Assembly: GCF_024734665.1 (NCBI RefSeq)
Contig: NZ_CP102931.1
Span: forward strand, 2,416,001-2,480,000
Length of the DNA: 64,000 nt
Source of the DNA: Variovorax paradoxus
Lineage (GTDB): Bacteria; Pseudomonadota; Gammaproteobacteria; Burkholderiales; Burkholderiaceae_C
Direction of reading: 5' to 3'
In this document: piece after piece, positions 33,286 through 43,925 of the stretch
How the letters are laid out: the number at the start of each line of letters is the position of its first letter
Position numbering within the stretch: position 1 is the first letter of the stretch
Made by a program: the position numbers and the translations under genes
Notes under the pieces: generated by a model
Seen by the model: the letters and a program-made list of their open reading frames with translations, nothing else
Database searches by the model: none
Told to the model about the DNA's origin: nothing

Positions 33286-33440
33286 GGCCGGGATGCTACG
33301 TGATTGCGCATGCCGGATGGAGGCAGTTTTGCTACATCCGCCTTGGGCATCGCGTCGCATGTCATCTGAATCCGGGAGGGCGTGCGCGTAATTCGAGCGC
33401 AATTCACGCCTCGCAAAGTCGAACCCGAGACGAGCACGTG

Positions 33441-33602
33441 ATGCTTGCCGCCGCCGGTGGTGCCTCGGCACAAAGCTTGACCCGCGACGAAGTTGTGGCG
33501 CAATTGAGGGCTGCCCATTCCAGCGGACAACTCATCGCTCTGGCGGGCGAGGATTCAGGACCGGGATTTCTTGCAAGCCGTGGATTTGAAACGGCTTCTT
33601 GA
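33441..33602 (+). CDS. Short DUF4148-like fragment, possibly a remnant
   Basis: A 53-residue frame whose middle, SLTRDEVVAQLRAAHSSGQL, resembles the core of DUF4148 small exported proteins common in Burkholderiales. A normal member would have a full signal peptide; here only its end (AAAGGASAQ) is present and no hydrophobic core is encoded upstream in frame. No ribosome-binding site is clear. It may be a decayed gene or a chance match. Confidence 0.3.
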   Translation: MLAAAGGASAQSLTRDEVVAQLRAAHSSGQLIALAGEDSGPGFLASRGFETAS

Positions 33603-33632
33603 GAATTTCCAGGATCGCGTCGGACCCTGAAT

Positions 33633-33706
33633 TGGAGCGGGTGAAGGGAATCGAACCCTCGTATGAAGCTTGGGAAGCTGCCGTTCTACCATTGAACTAC
33701 ACCCGC
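33633..33706 (-). tRNA. tRNA-Gly(CCC)
   Basis: A 74-nt tRNA on the minus strand with encoded CCA. Acceptor GCGGGTG pairs with CACCCGC, the T-arm holds GGTTCGATTCC, and the D-arm GTTC/GAAC encloses AATGGTA. The anticodon loop TTCCCAA gives anticodon CCC, reading GGG. The anticodon stem GCAGC/GCTTC contains one C-U mismatch at the 28:42 position. It stands alone between the DUF4148-like fragment and a small exported-protein gene. Confidence 0.93.
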
Positions 33707-33794
33707 ATCTGGCAAGTCGCCGACTGCATGCCTGCGAGCGACGACAGGCGGGAGTATAGATGCATGTCCTTCGACCCAGGAGCCCTAACCGAGC

Positions 33795-34232
33795 ATGAAA
33801 CTCAAGCCCACCCAACTCGCCCTTCACATGTTCTTCGCCGCAGCAGCAAGCTCGGCCGCAGCCGGAACGATCGCATGCGTACCAGCTCACAACAGCGCGG
33901 GGCCGGCCCCCTGGATCCGCAGGATCTCGATCGACGAGCACTCTCGTACCGTCAACATGGACATCGTGCGCCAAAGGACGAAAGACACGGACACCATGGG
34001 CAAGATGCGGGCCGAGTTGCTGAGCATGGACGAGACCCAGGGCGGCGAGCCGGTCTACGTCTTCAATGCCATTCCCGCGGCAGGCGATGAAGTCACGAAC
34101 CTCTTCAAGCTGTTCAAGGCGGGGGAGTGGCGTCTGATAAGTGCCGGGGTGACTTTCGTGGGCAAGGTGCCGGTGCTGCGGGCGGTCGATCCGGGCACGG
34201 TCTTCAATTGCAAGCGGTCGGATATGGGGTAG
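33795..34232 (+). CDS. Small exported protein of unknown function
   Basis: A 145-residue protein with a signal-peptide-like N-terminus (hydrophobic LALHMFFAAAASSAAAGTIA). Two cysteines in the putative mature part (ACVPAH near the N-terminus and FNCKRS near the end) could form a disulfide. AGGAG lies 12 bases upstream of the ATG. No family recognised. It is an isolated gene downstream of, and divergent to, the tRNA. Confidence 0.6.
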   Translation: MKLKPTQLALHMFFAAAASSAAAGTIACVPAHNSAGPAPWIRRISIDEHSRTVNMDIVRQRTKDTDTMGKMRAELLSMDETQGGEPVYVFNAIPAAGDEVTNLFKLFKAGEWRLISAGVTFVGKVPVLRAVDPGTVFNCKRSDMG

Positions 34233-34507
34233 TCCGGCAGCGGTCGGCGGCACTCATAAATTTTTTTCGCGCACTGCCTCTTTCGCAGGCATCGCGTTGC
34301 AGGCCACGCCAGGCAAGGCTTTCGAGCGATGCGCACACAGTTTTCCACAACGTTGTCCCCGTCAAGAAGGAACAACGTGTCATGGCCGTGTGGTATGGGC
34401 AAGTCAAGAGAAAATGGGTAGCCCGAGGGTAGGCGCGTTCCGACAGACTTGAAGGCGGGCGGGGAGGAACATGGCTTGCACCGCACCCTTGCGGTAAGGA
34501 GCGTGAA

Positions 34508-34795
34508 ATGACGTTCGACTTCTTGTTTCGCCCGAATCACACCGCGTACCTCCGGCGCGCGGCGGCACTTCTGGAAGAGGCGCAAATGGCGCGCATCGAG
34601 CATCAGGCGGCGGCAGAACATCACAGCGCCCTGGCCCGGATGTACGCCGAACGCGTCAGGCGCCTCGAGAACGAGCTCTATCGCCAGCCGCAGGCGGTGG
34701 CGCATGGGCTGGTGGCAGAAGGCACAGCGGAAGACCGGCCGCAGCTGTATTCGCTGGACGGAACCCGCAAGCCGGGGCTGACCTCGGCGAACTGA
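34508..34795 (+). CDS. Small helical cytoplasmic protein of unknown function
   Basis: A 95-residue protein with an ideal AAGGAG site seven bases before its ATG. Residues about 12-60 are a long amphipathic helix rich in Ala, Glu and Arg (YLRRAAALLEEAQMARIEHQ), compatible with a coiled coil. There is no signal peptide. I do not recognise it. The 275 bp upstream hold no gene that I can support. Confidence 0.6.
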   Translation: MTFDFLFRPNHTAYLRRAAALLEEAQMARIEHQAAAEHHSALARMYAERVRRLENELYRQPQAVAHGLVAEGTAEDRPQLYSLDGTRKPGLTSAN

Positions 34796-34840
34796 AAGCA
34801 GCGGTGGCCGGGCGTGGGCTCGGTCTGTGCGGCGTCGCGC

Positions 34841-34864
34841 CAAAAAATACCCGCCGAAGCGGGT
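34841..34864 (-). terminator. Intrinsic terminator for leftward transcription
   Basis: A perfect stem ACCCGC/GCGGGT with a stable four-base loop (TTCG on the minus strand) is followed on that strand by a run of T bases (A-run at 34842-34847 on the plus strand). It would stop transcripts coming from the right, where no minus-strand gene is known until the ferritin-like gene ending at 35263. Confidence 0.75.
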
Positions 34865-35189
34865 CCGAGTGACCCTGCTGGGCCGGCTCTAAGCACTGAC
34901 AGAGAGCTCTTCTTTTATGCGGCCCTGTTGCGTGACAGCATCGGTATGGTCTGTGGTCGCCCCGGACGCCGGTGTCAGCCGGAAACAGGCAGTCGCCGTA
35001 GGACACTTATTAAAACGTGAACTATTTGGCAGTTTTGTGCGGTTGGCAGACCGCTGGCGCTCACCTGATCGGGCCCATCAATCTGAAGTGTCGGTCCTGT
35101 CCGACAAGGCGCCGGGGCATGAGGCCCTAGATTTTGCGGACTCGCTTCGAAGTGCGAGTTCTCTGTGCGTGACAGCACTCAAGAGGTTC
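34865..35189. other. Gene-free structured stretch between outward-facing terminators
   Basis: No convincing protein gene occurs here. On the plus strand there are successive hairpins: GCGGT/ACCGC (near 35039-35054), TGTCGG/CCGACA (near 35092), ACTCGC/GCGAGT (near 35141) and GTGC/GCAC just before the terminator. A 12-bp direct repeat TGCGTGACAGCA occurs at 34929-34940 and 35166-35177. An AT-rich patch near 35010-35035 could be a promoter. The combination suggests one or two noncoding RNAs; neither the family nor the ends can be fixed by eye. Confidence 0.4.
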
Positions 35190-35216
35190 AACCCAGCCCT
35201 GTGCTGGGTTTTTTTT
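35190..35216 (+). terminator. Strong intrinsic terminator for rightward transcription
   Basis: A perfect 8-bp stem AACCCAGC/GCTGGGTT with a CCTGT loop runs directly into eight T bases (35209-35216). No plus-strand gene lies between the small helical protein ending at 34795 and this point, 400 bp on, so it probably ends a noncoding transcript. Confidence 0.88.
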
Positions 35217-35262
35217 GTGCGGCGCCGGCGGCAACCCGCGTGCCTATCGATCCATCCATCCC

Positions 35263-36087
35263 TCAGCGCAGGAACACGTGCTGCATGAACTGCCTGATCG
35301 GGTACTGGATCACCGCTTGCACCTTCGCCGGCAGTTCCAGCGGCCGCATCAGCATCTTGAGCGTGTTGCCGGGGCTCAGGTTCGTGCGGATGGTGCTGTT
35401 CATGTCCGCGCTCAACCGCTCCACGTAGGCCGTGTCGCTGGCGCGGCCAGGCGAGCGCGCCTTCACCACGTGGCGAATCGCGCAGTCGGCGTCTTCGCTC
35501 TTGAGTTCGAGCGTGCGGCGGCCGATGGTGCCCATCACGCGGAAGCGGCTCAGCTTTTCCTGCTCGCGGTAGCGGCGGAAGAAGCGGTAGAAGTGCTTGT
35601 AGTGGTTGACCTCGTCGGTCGCGATGCGGGTTGCCAGGTCTTGCAGCACGGGCTCGTTGGTGCTGCGGGCCATGGCGCGGTAGTAGGTGGCGGTGCCGGT
35701 CTCGACCACGCAGCGGGCGGTCATTTCGAGGGCGCGAGTCGGCGCCAGCAGCTCTACCTTGCAGTAGGTCGCGTATTCCTCAAGGAAGCCCTGGTAGGCG
35801 GTGTCCCATTCGAACTCGGGCCACACATGGCGAACGTAGGCGCGCAGGGCCTTGCCGTGCTGCAGTTCTTCCTGTTCCCAGTGGTTCGACAGCCAGTCGG
35901 TGACTTCGTCGTCGCCCCGGAAGAAGTCAACCAGGTTCTGCGTGTAGAGGTCGGAGCCGCTTTCTATGAAGGAGGCGGACGTCACCAGGTAGAAGAGATT
36001 CTCGTCCGGGCGTACCTTGTCGAGCGCGATGCGCGAGAAATCCAGGTCTTCGATCTGCCAGTGTTGTTCCGCCTCTTGGCTTGCCAT
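35263..36087 (-). CDS. Ferritin-like diiron protein, acyl-ACP-desaturase-like
   Basis: A 274-residue helical protein with a complete diiron ligand set: E42, E74-x-x-H77 (EELQH), E129 and E159-x-x-H162 (DEVNH). This E, ExxH, E, ExxH pattern is shared by acyl-ACP desaturases and related oxidases or oxygenases. No signal peptide. Start ATG 36087 follows AAGGAG by six bases; the longer reading would cross the operator. A perfect palindrome lies 22 bp upstream of the start, so the gene is probably repressed. Substrate unknown; a fatty-acyl chain or a small aromatic is plausible. Confidence 0.82.
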   Translation of the reverse strand: MASQEAEQHWQIEDLDFSRIALDKVRPDENLFYLVTSASFIESGSDLYTQNLVDFFRGDDEVTDWLSNHWEQEELQHGKALRAYVRHVWPEFEWDTAYQGFLEEYATYCKVELLAPTRALEMTARCVVETGTATYYRAMARSTNEPVLQDLATRIATDEVNHYKHFYRFFRRYREQEKLSRFRVMGTIGRRTLELKSEDADCAIRHVVKARSPGRASDTAYVERLSADMNSTIRTNLSPGNTLKMLMRPLELPAKVQAVIQYPIRQFMQHVFLR

Positions 36088-36108
36088 GCGAACTCCTTGA
36101 TCTTTTTG

Positions 36109-36124
36109 TCCGTACAAGTACGGA
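36109..36124. promoter_or_regulatory. Perfect palindromic operator TCCGTAC-AA-GTACGGA
   Basis: A 16-bp perfect inverted repeat (7-bp arms, 2-bp spacer) sits 22 bp upstream of the diiron-protein start. Its symmetry and position suggest a TetR-type repressor site. Regulators of unsaturated fatty acid synthesis such as FabR and DesT use GTAC-rich palindromes of broadly similar type, which fits the desaturase-like gene, but the match is a resemblance only. Confidence 0.6.
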
Positions 36125-36242
36125 TGGCGCAGACCGTATTTGGTTCTCGTTTTTTGCGCCAAGTCACATATTAGCCGCGGAGTCCGGATCGTGCAGTTTT
36201 CCCGGTGCGGTCCGGTCCGGGTGCGGGCACCATGGCCAAACC

Positions 36243-36248
36243 TATAAT
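36243..36248 (+). promoter_or_regulatory. -10 element, probable alaS promoter
   Basis: An exact TATAAT is found 103 bp before the alaS start in the divergent spacer. No convincing -35 lies 16-18 bp upstream. The leader from here to alaS holds no clear hairpin or uORF that I can support. Confidence 0.5.
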
Positions 36249-36350
36249 CGTTTGTTCAAGCAAATCAAGCAGTTAGGCCGGTTCGCCGCAGTGGGTTCGA
36301 CATGAGGGTCGCCATCGCCGCGCCGCCCTCGACAGAAGACGAATCCAAAG

Positions 36351-38975
<2,625 letters not shown>

Positions 38976-39010
38976 CAGACAAACTCACACCCGGAACAAG
39001 CACGCCACCC

Positions 39011-40027
39011 ATGCCAGACGCAATCCCCGGTGAAGTGCTTGTGATGGGGGCGGGCACCATCGGGTGCTTCATAGGCGGCAGCCTTGCGGCGGCCGGAGTG
39101 CCGGTCACTTTTGTTGGCCGTCCGCGCGTGCTCGAAAAGCTCGCGAAACATGGCCTCACGCTCACCGACATGGACGGCGCAACGCGCAAGCTGCCCGCTG
39201 AAAAGCTGCGCTTGTGCGAGCAGGTTCCCGTGGGTGCGCGGCCTTCGCTGGTGCTCCTGTGCGTCAAGAGCGGCGCCACGGCCGCGGCGGCGGGCGAGCT
39301 GGCTTTCGCGTTGCCCGCGGGCACCACGGTGGTCTCGCTGCAGAACGGCATTTCCAACTGCGCGGCCGCATCGCAGACCGGCCCCTCGCTCAATGTGCGC
39401 GCCGGCATGGTGCCCTACAACGTGGCCGAGATCGGCCACGGTGCCTTCCATCGCGGCACCCCCGGCCGGCTGGCCGCGGAAGACGACGCTGCGCTGCGCC
39501 CGTGGCTGCCCCTGTTCGAGCGTGCCGGCGTGCCGCTCGACCTGCATGCCGACCTGCTGCCCGTGCAGTGGGGCAAGCTGATGCTCAACCTCAACAACCC
39601 CGTCAATGCGCTCTCGGGCCTGCCCCTGCGCGAAGAGCTGATGCTGCGCGGTTACCGCCGCTGCTTCGCATCGCTGATCGAGGAAGCGCTGGGCATTCTC
39701 AACGTTGCGGGCATTGCGCCGGCGCAGGTCGCTGCCGTTCCGGCGCATCGGCTGGTCAGCCTGCTGCGCCTGCCCGACTGGCTGTTCCGCATCATCGCGG
39801 GACGCATGCTGCGCATCGATGCCAAGGCGCGCTCGAGCATGGCCGACGACCTTGCGCTGGGCCGTCGCACCGAGATCGATTCGCTCAGCGGGGAGGTCGT
39901 GCGCCTCGCACAGGAGCACGGCCTGAGCGCACCTCGCAACGCGCGCATGGTCGCGCTGCTCGATGCCTGGCCGCAACAGCCCAAGCGCTGGACGGCACGG
40001 CAATTGCAGGATGCGCTGGGCCTGTAG
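39011..40027 (+). CDS. Ketopantoate reductase family oxidoreductase
   Basis: A 338-residue NADPH-dependent enzyme with an N-terminal GAGTIG nucleotide-binding motif (about residues 13-18), the LCVKSG segment and the catalytic lysine region [17 protein letters not shown] near residue 190. It is similar to 2-dehydropantoate 2-reductase (PanE), which makes pantoate for coenzyme A. Many genomes have several paralogues with other 2-oxo acid substrates, so the biosynthetic role is not certain. It lies 35 bp after alaS and 53 bp before dadA. Confidence 0.85.
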   Translation: MPDAIPGEVLVMGAGTIGCFIGGSLAAAGVPVTFVGRPRVLEKLAKHGLTLTDMDGATRKLPAEKLRLCEQVPVGARPSLVLLCVKSGATAAAAGELAFALPAGTTVVSLQNGISNCAAASQTGPSLNVRAGMVPYNVAEIGHGAFHRGTPGRLAAEDDAALRPWLPLFERAGVPLDLHADLLPVQWGKLMLNLNNPVNALSGLPLREELMLRGYRRCFASLIEEALGILNVAGIAPAQVAAVPAHRLVSLLRLPDWLFRIIAGRMLRIDAKARSSMADDLALGRRTEIDSLSGEVVRLAQEHGLSAPRNARMVALLDAWPQQPKRWTARQLQDALGL

Positions 40028-40080
40028 CGCTTAGCCTGTACCCTCGGCTGCGTTGCAGCAGCTTTCAAAGGGTTGTTCTC

Positions 40081-41340
40081 ATGCAGGTCTTGATTCTCGG
40101 CAGCGGTGTCATCGGCACCTCGGTGGCTTATTACCTGGCACGCGCCGGGCACGAGGTGACGGTGCTGGAGCGCCAGCCGGCGCCCGCGCTCGAAACCAGC
40201 TTCGGCAACGCGGGTGAAGTCTCGCCCGGCTACTCGGCGCCGTGGGCCGGGCCCGGCGTGCCGGTCAAGGCCATCAAGTGGATGCTCATGCAGCATAGTC
40301 CGCTGGTCATCAAGCCCATGCTCGATCCGGCCATGTGGCGCTGGGGCCTGTCGATGCTGCGCAACTGCACGCAGGCGCGCTACGAGATCAACAAGGGCCG
40401 CATGGTGCGGCTCGCCGAATACAGCCGCGATTGCCTGAAGGCCCTGCGTGCCGACACCGGCATCGCCTACGACGAGCGCATGCAGGGCACGCTGCAGCTC
40501 TTTCGTACCCAGCAGCAACTCGACGGCACCTCTAAGGACGTCGAAGTGCTCAAGGTTTCCGGCGTGCCGTACCAGGTGCTCGACCGCGAAGGCTGCGTGC
40601 AGTACGAGCCCGCACTCGCGGCGGTGAAAGACAAGTTCGTCGGCGGCCTGCGTCTGCCCGGCGACGAGACCGGCGACTGCTTCAAGTTCACGCAGGCGCT
40701 GGCCAAGCTGGCGGAGGCCGAAGGCGTGAAGTTCAGGTTCGGCATCAACATCCAGGCCATCGAACACGATGCAGCCAAGGGCGTGACGGCAGTGCGCACC
40801 GATGCCGGCAACTTCACCGCCGACCGCTACGTGGTCGCGCTCGGCAGCTACTCGCCCGCGCTGGTCAAGCCGCTGGGCATTCGGCTGCCGGTGTACCCGG
40901 TCAAGGGCTTCTCGATCACCGTGCCCATCACCGATGCCGGCGGCGCGCCCGAATCGACGGTGATGGACGAGACCTTCAAGGTGGCGGTAACGCGCCTCGG
41001 CGACCGCATCCGCGTGGGCGGCACCGCCCAGCTCTCGGGTTTCGACCTGCAACTCAACGAGCGTCGGCGCGACACGCTCGAACACGTCGTGACCGACCTG
41101 TTCCCCAAGGGCGGCAACGTGCGCGAAGCCTCCTTCTGGACCGGCCTGCGCCCCATGACGCCCGACGGCACGCCGGTGATCGGCGCCACCCGCATTCCCA
41201 ACCTGATGCTCAGCACCGGCCACGGCACCCTCGGCTGGACCATGGCGGCAGGCACCGGCCGCGTGATGGCCGACCTGATCGCGGGCAAGGCGCCCGAGAT
41301 CGACATGGAAGGCCTCACCGTGGCGCGCTACGGCGGCTGA
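40081..41340 (+). CDS. dadA: D-amino acid dehydrogenase small subunit
   Basis: A 419-residue FAD enzyme of the DadA type, oxidising D-amino acids, chiefly D-alanine, to 2-oxo acids at the inner membrane. The FAD motif [14 protein letters not shown] is at about residues 7-20, followed by TSFGNAG and ending with [14 protein letters not shown], all DadA hallmarks. Start ATG 40081 is the family start. The gene follows a ketopantoate-reductase-like gene by 53 bp and is closed by a strong terminator. Confidence 0.93.
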   Translation: MQVLILGSGVIGTSVAYYLARAGHEVTVLERQPAPALETSFGNAGEVSPGYSAPWAGPGVPVKAIKWMLMQHSPLVIKPMLDPAMWRWGLSMLRNCTQARYEINKGRMVRLAEYSRDCLKALRADTGIAYDERMQGTLQLFRTQQQLDGTSKDVEVLKVSGVPYQVLDREGCVQYEPALAAVKDKFVGGLRLPGDETGDCFKFTQALAKLAEAEGVKFRFGINIQAIEHDAAKGVTAVRTDAGNFTADRYVVALGSYSPALVKPLGIRLPVYPVKGFSITVPITDAGGAPESTVMDETFKVAVTRLGDRIRVGGTAQLSGFDLQLNERRRDTLEHVVTDLFPKGGNVREASFWTGLRPMTPDGTPVIGATRIPNLMLSTGHGTLGWTMAAGTGRVMADLIAGKAPEIDMEGLTVARYGG

Positions 41341-41364
41341 AGAGCCCGACGCTCCCACCCCCCG

Positions 41365-41394
41365 CAGGGCGGCCCGAAAAGGCCGCCCTGTTTT
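41365..41394 (+). terminator. Intrinsic terminator after dadA
   Basis: A perfect 10-bp stem CAGGGCGGCC/GGCCGCCCTG with loop CGAAAA is followed by TTTT. It separates the alaS-dadA group from the catabolic cluster beginning at 41519. Confidence 0.88.
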
Positions 41395-41477
41395 CGTTGA
41401 GACACAAAAATCAGGGTTTCTACTTAGTCACGAAGTTGTCTTCCTCGGTATTCTCACGGCGTTCCATTAATAAATCG

Positions 41478-41497
41478 TTGTTTCTTTAGTGAAACAA
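41478..41497. promoter_or_regulatory. Perfect inverted repeat TTGTTTC-N6-GAAACAA, cluster operator
   Basis: A 7-bp perfect inverted repeat with a 6-bp spacer ends 21 bp before the first gene of the catabolic cluster, in AT-rich DNA. IclR proteins commonly bind short palindromes of this size near the promoter, and the cluster encodes one, so it is the natural candidate. The assignment is inference. Confidence 0.6.
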
Positions 41498-41518
41498 AGC
41501 CACGATCACACGGACCCG

Positions 41519-42502
41519 ATGAAACAGACACGCCGCCATGCCATCGCCGCTGCCATTTCCCTGGCCGCCGCTTGCGCCACCGGACTCGCCTGGGCAGACA
41601 GCTACCCGAGCAAGCCGATCACGTTGGTCGTTGCCTATCCGGCCGGTGGCGACACCGACGCGCTGGCGCGGCTCTTCGCCGAAAAGCTCTCGACGCGCGT
41701 CGGCCAGCCCGTGGTGATCGACAACCGCCCCGGCGCCAGCGGCATCATCGGCAGCGCCTACGTGTCGAAGGCTGCGCCCGACGGCTACACGCTGCTGCTC
41801 GCGCCCAGCACCTTCTCCATCGCGCAACTGGTGCTGAAGACGAATGGCTCGTCGGGCTACGACGTGTTGAACGGCTTCACACCCATCGTGCAGACGGGCA
41901 GCCAGCCGCTGTTCCTCGTGGCCAGCGGCGGTAGCGGTTTCGCTGCGCTGAAAGACGCCGTGGCCGCAGCAAAGGGCGGCAAGTCGTTGAGCTATGCGAG
42001 CCCGGGCAGCGGCTCGCCGATGCACATCCTCGGCGAGATGTTCGCCCGCGCTTCGGGCACGAGCCTCGCGCACGTGCCGTACAAGGGCGTGGCGCCCGCC
42101 GTCAACGACGTGCTCGGCGGCCATGTGCCCGTCACCTTCATCACGCTCGGTCCGGTGTCGCCGTACTTCGCCAACGGCAAGCTGCGCCCGCTGGCCGTGG
42201 CCTCGGCCCAGCGTTCGCCGCTCGCGCCCAACGTGCCGACCCTTGCCGAGCAGGGCTACAAGGACGTCGAAGTGACGGCCTGGAACGGCCTCTGGGGTCC
42301 GCGCAACCTGCCGCCCGAGATCGTGAAGACGCTCAACGGCCACTTCAATGAGATCTTGAAGATGCCCGAGATCGTCACGCGCATGGCGGTGCTCGGCACC
42401 ACGCCCGTGGGTGGCGACGCTGACGTGCTCGGCAAGACCAACGCCGCCGACTACACGCGCTTCGGCAAGGTCATCAAGGAGCTCGGCATCCAGGCCGACT
42501 GA
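41519..42502 (+). CDS. Bug/TctC-type periplasmic solute-binding protein, first gene of catabolic cluster
   Basis: A 327-residue Bug protein starting MKQTRRHAIA with a signal peptide ending near LAWADS, then LVVAYPAGGDTD, DNRPGASG and HVPYKGV. I prefer ATG 41519; an upstream GTG at 41489 would put the start inside the operator. It leads 17 co-directional genes and probably captures the substrate of the pathway in the periplasm. No tricarboxylate-type permease is present; an MFS gene lies at the far end. Confidence 0.92.
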   Translation: MKQTRRHAIAAAISLAAACATGLAWADSYPSKPITLVVAYPAGGDTDALARLFAEKLSTRVGQPVVIDNRPGASGIIGSAYVSKAAPDGYTLLLAPSTFSIAQLVLKTNGSSGYDVLNGFTPIVQTGSQPLFLVASGGSGFAALKDAVAAAKGGKSLSYASPGSGSPMHILGEMFARASGTSLAHVPYKGVAPAVNDVLGGHVPVTFITLGPVSPYFANGKLRPLAVASAQRSPLAPNVPTLAEQGYKDVEVTAWNGLWGPRNLPPEIVKTLNGHFNEILKMPEIVTRMAVLGTTPVGGDADVLGKTNAADYTRFGKVIKELGIQAD

Positions 42503-42524
42503 ACCGACCCAAGCCCGCATCCCC

Positions 42525-43340
42525 ATGACCGAACTCAAAGCCATCCCCGATCCATCGAGCCTGCAGGCACTGCTGGCCGAACTGCCAGCCAACCTGCTGG
42601 CTGGCCGTCGCATCCTCGTGACCGGCGGCGCGCGCGGCCTGGGCCTTGCCTTCGCGCAGTGCATCGCCGCGGCGGGTGCGAGCGTGGTGCTGGCCGACAT
42701 CCTGGGCGAGCTGGCCGAGTCCGAGGCGAAGGCGCTGCGCGACGCGGGCCACGCCGCACACGCGCTGCCCGTCGACCTGGCGAACCCCGGCTCCATCGCA
42801 GCTTGCGCCGATGAAGCCATCCGCCTGCTCGGTGGCCTCGATGGCCTCGTCAACAACGCCGCCATCACCAACTCCGGCGGCCGCGATGCGCACCAGCTCG
42901 AAGTCGACATGTGGGACCGCGTGATGAACGTCAACGTGCGCGGCAGCTGGCTCATGGGCCGCGCCTGCCGCAGTGCGCTGGCCGCAAGCGGCCGCGGCGC
43001 CATCGTCAACCTCGCGTCCGACACGGCGCTATGGGGCGCGCCCAACCTGCTGGCCTATGCGTCGAGCAAGGGCGCCGTCATTTCCATGACGCGCTCGCTG
43101 GCGCGCGAGTGGGGCGGTGACAACATCACCGTCAACGCCGTGGCGCCCGGCCTCACGCTGGTCGAGGCCACTGAATACGTGCCGATGGCGCGCCACCAGA
43201 AGTACCTCGAAGGCCGCGCCATCCCGCGCGAGCAGCAAGCGGCCGACGTGTGCGGCGCGACCCTGTTCCTGCTTTCCGGCCTCGCACGCTTCGTGACGGG
43301 CCAGCTGCTGGCCGTCAACGGCGGCTTTGCGATGCACTGA
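42525..43340 (+). CDS. Short-chain dehydrogenase/reductase
   Basis: A 271-residue SDR with the cofactor motif TGGARGLGLA, structural NNAA, a serine in NLASD and catalytic YASSK. It is expected to oxidise or reduce a hydroxyl/carbonyl with NAD(P). The residue D in LADI after beta-2 suggests preference for NAD. It follows the Bug gene by 22 bp and the cupin gene follows after 25 bp. Confidence 0.88.
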   Translation: MTELKAIPDPSSLQALLAELPANLLAGRRILVTGGARGLGLAFAQCIAAAGASVVLADILGELAESEAKALRDAGHAAHALPVDLANPGSIAACADEAIRLLGGLDGLVNNAAITNSGGRDAHQLEVDMWDRVMNVNVRGSWLMGRACRSALAASGRGAIVNLASDTALWGAPNLLAYASSKGAVISMTRSLAREWGGDNITVNAVAPGLTLVEATEYVPMARHQKYLEGRAIPREQQAADVCGATLFLLSGLARFVTGQLLAVNGGFAMH

Positions 43341-43365
43341 TTTTTCCGACCAAGGAGTACACCCG

Positions 43366-43914
43366 ATGAGCGATCTGTCCGAACAGCAGAAGATCAACGA
43401 AGCCGGCACCAACAGCCTGGCGCAGCCCGAAGGCAGCAGCCTCGCGGAGTGGATGAACACCCGCATCGCGCGCTACGAAACCCGCAAGTACGACTGGGAC
43501 GCGCTGAAGTTCCAGTCCGACTTCGACCCCAAGTTCCGCCGCGCGCAGATGCGCTACGTGGGCACGGGCGGCACCGGTGTTGCGAAAGACGTCAACACCG
43601 TGCCCGCCGAGCACTTCACGTTTTCGACCATGGTCATCCCGGCCGGCCACGAAGGCCCGCCGCACCTGCACACCGACGTGGAGGAAGTGTTCTTCCTGAT
43701 CCGCGGCAAGCTCAAGGTGGTGATCGAGAAAGACGGCGAGCGCTTCGAAACCATCATGACCGACCGCGACTTGATTTCGGTGCCGCCCGGCGTGTACCGA
43801 GAAGAGATCAACATCGGCGACGAAGACGCGCTGATGTGCGTGATGCTCGGCGCGAAGAAGCCCGTGACGCCGACGTACCCGGCCGATCACCCGCTCGCCA
43901 AGATCAAGCGCTGA
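43366..43914 (+). CDS. Cupin-domain protein
   Basis: A 182-residue protein with a single cupin barrel. Motif 1 is visible as PPHLHTDVEEVFF (H100, H102 and E106 or E107). In motif 2 the usual fourth-ligand histidine position reads PPGVYREEIN, so one metal ligand appears replaced. It could be a ring-cleavage or isomerase-type cupin or a binding protein. AAGGAG precedes the start. It is in the middle of the catabolic cluster. Confidence 0.82.
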   Translation: MSDLSEQQKINEAGTNSLAQPEGSSLAEWMNTRIARYETRKYDWDALKFQSDFDPKFRRAQMRYVGTGGTGVAKDVNTVPAEHFTFSTMVIPAGHEGPPHLHTDVEEVFFLIRGKLKVVIEKDGERFETIMTDRDLISVPPGVYREEINIGDEDALMCVMLGAKKPVTPTYPADHPLAKIKR

Positions 43915-43925
43915 GCGAGCAAGCC

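Noticed and set aside
35015-35189. 6S RNA
   Set aside because: The TGTCGG-TCCTGT-CCGACA hairpin resembles the apical part of 6S RNA, but I could not find the long closing stem joining 5' and 3' ends, so I do not name the family.
34917-35288. A 123-codon plus-strand frame through the structured region
   Set aside because: It runs through a strong intrinsic terminator and has no ribosome-binding site or domain.
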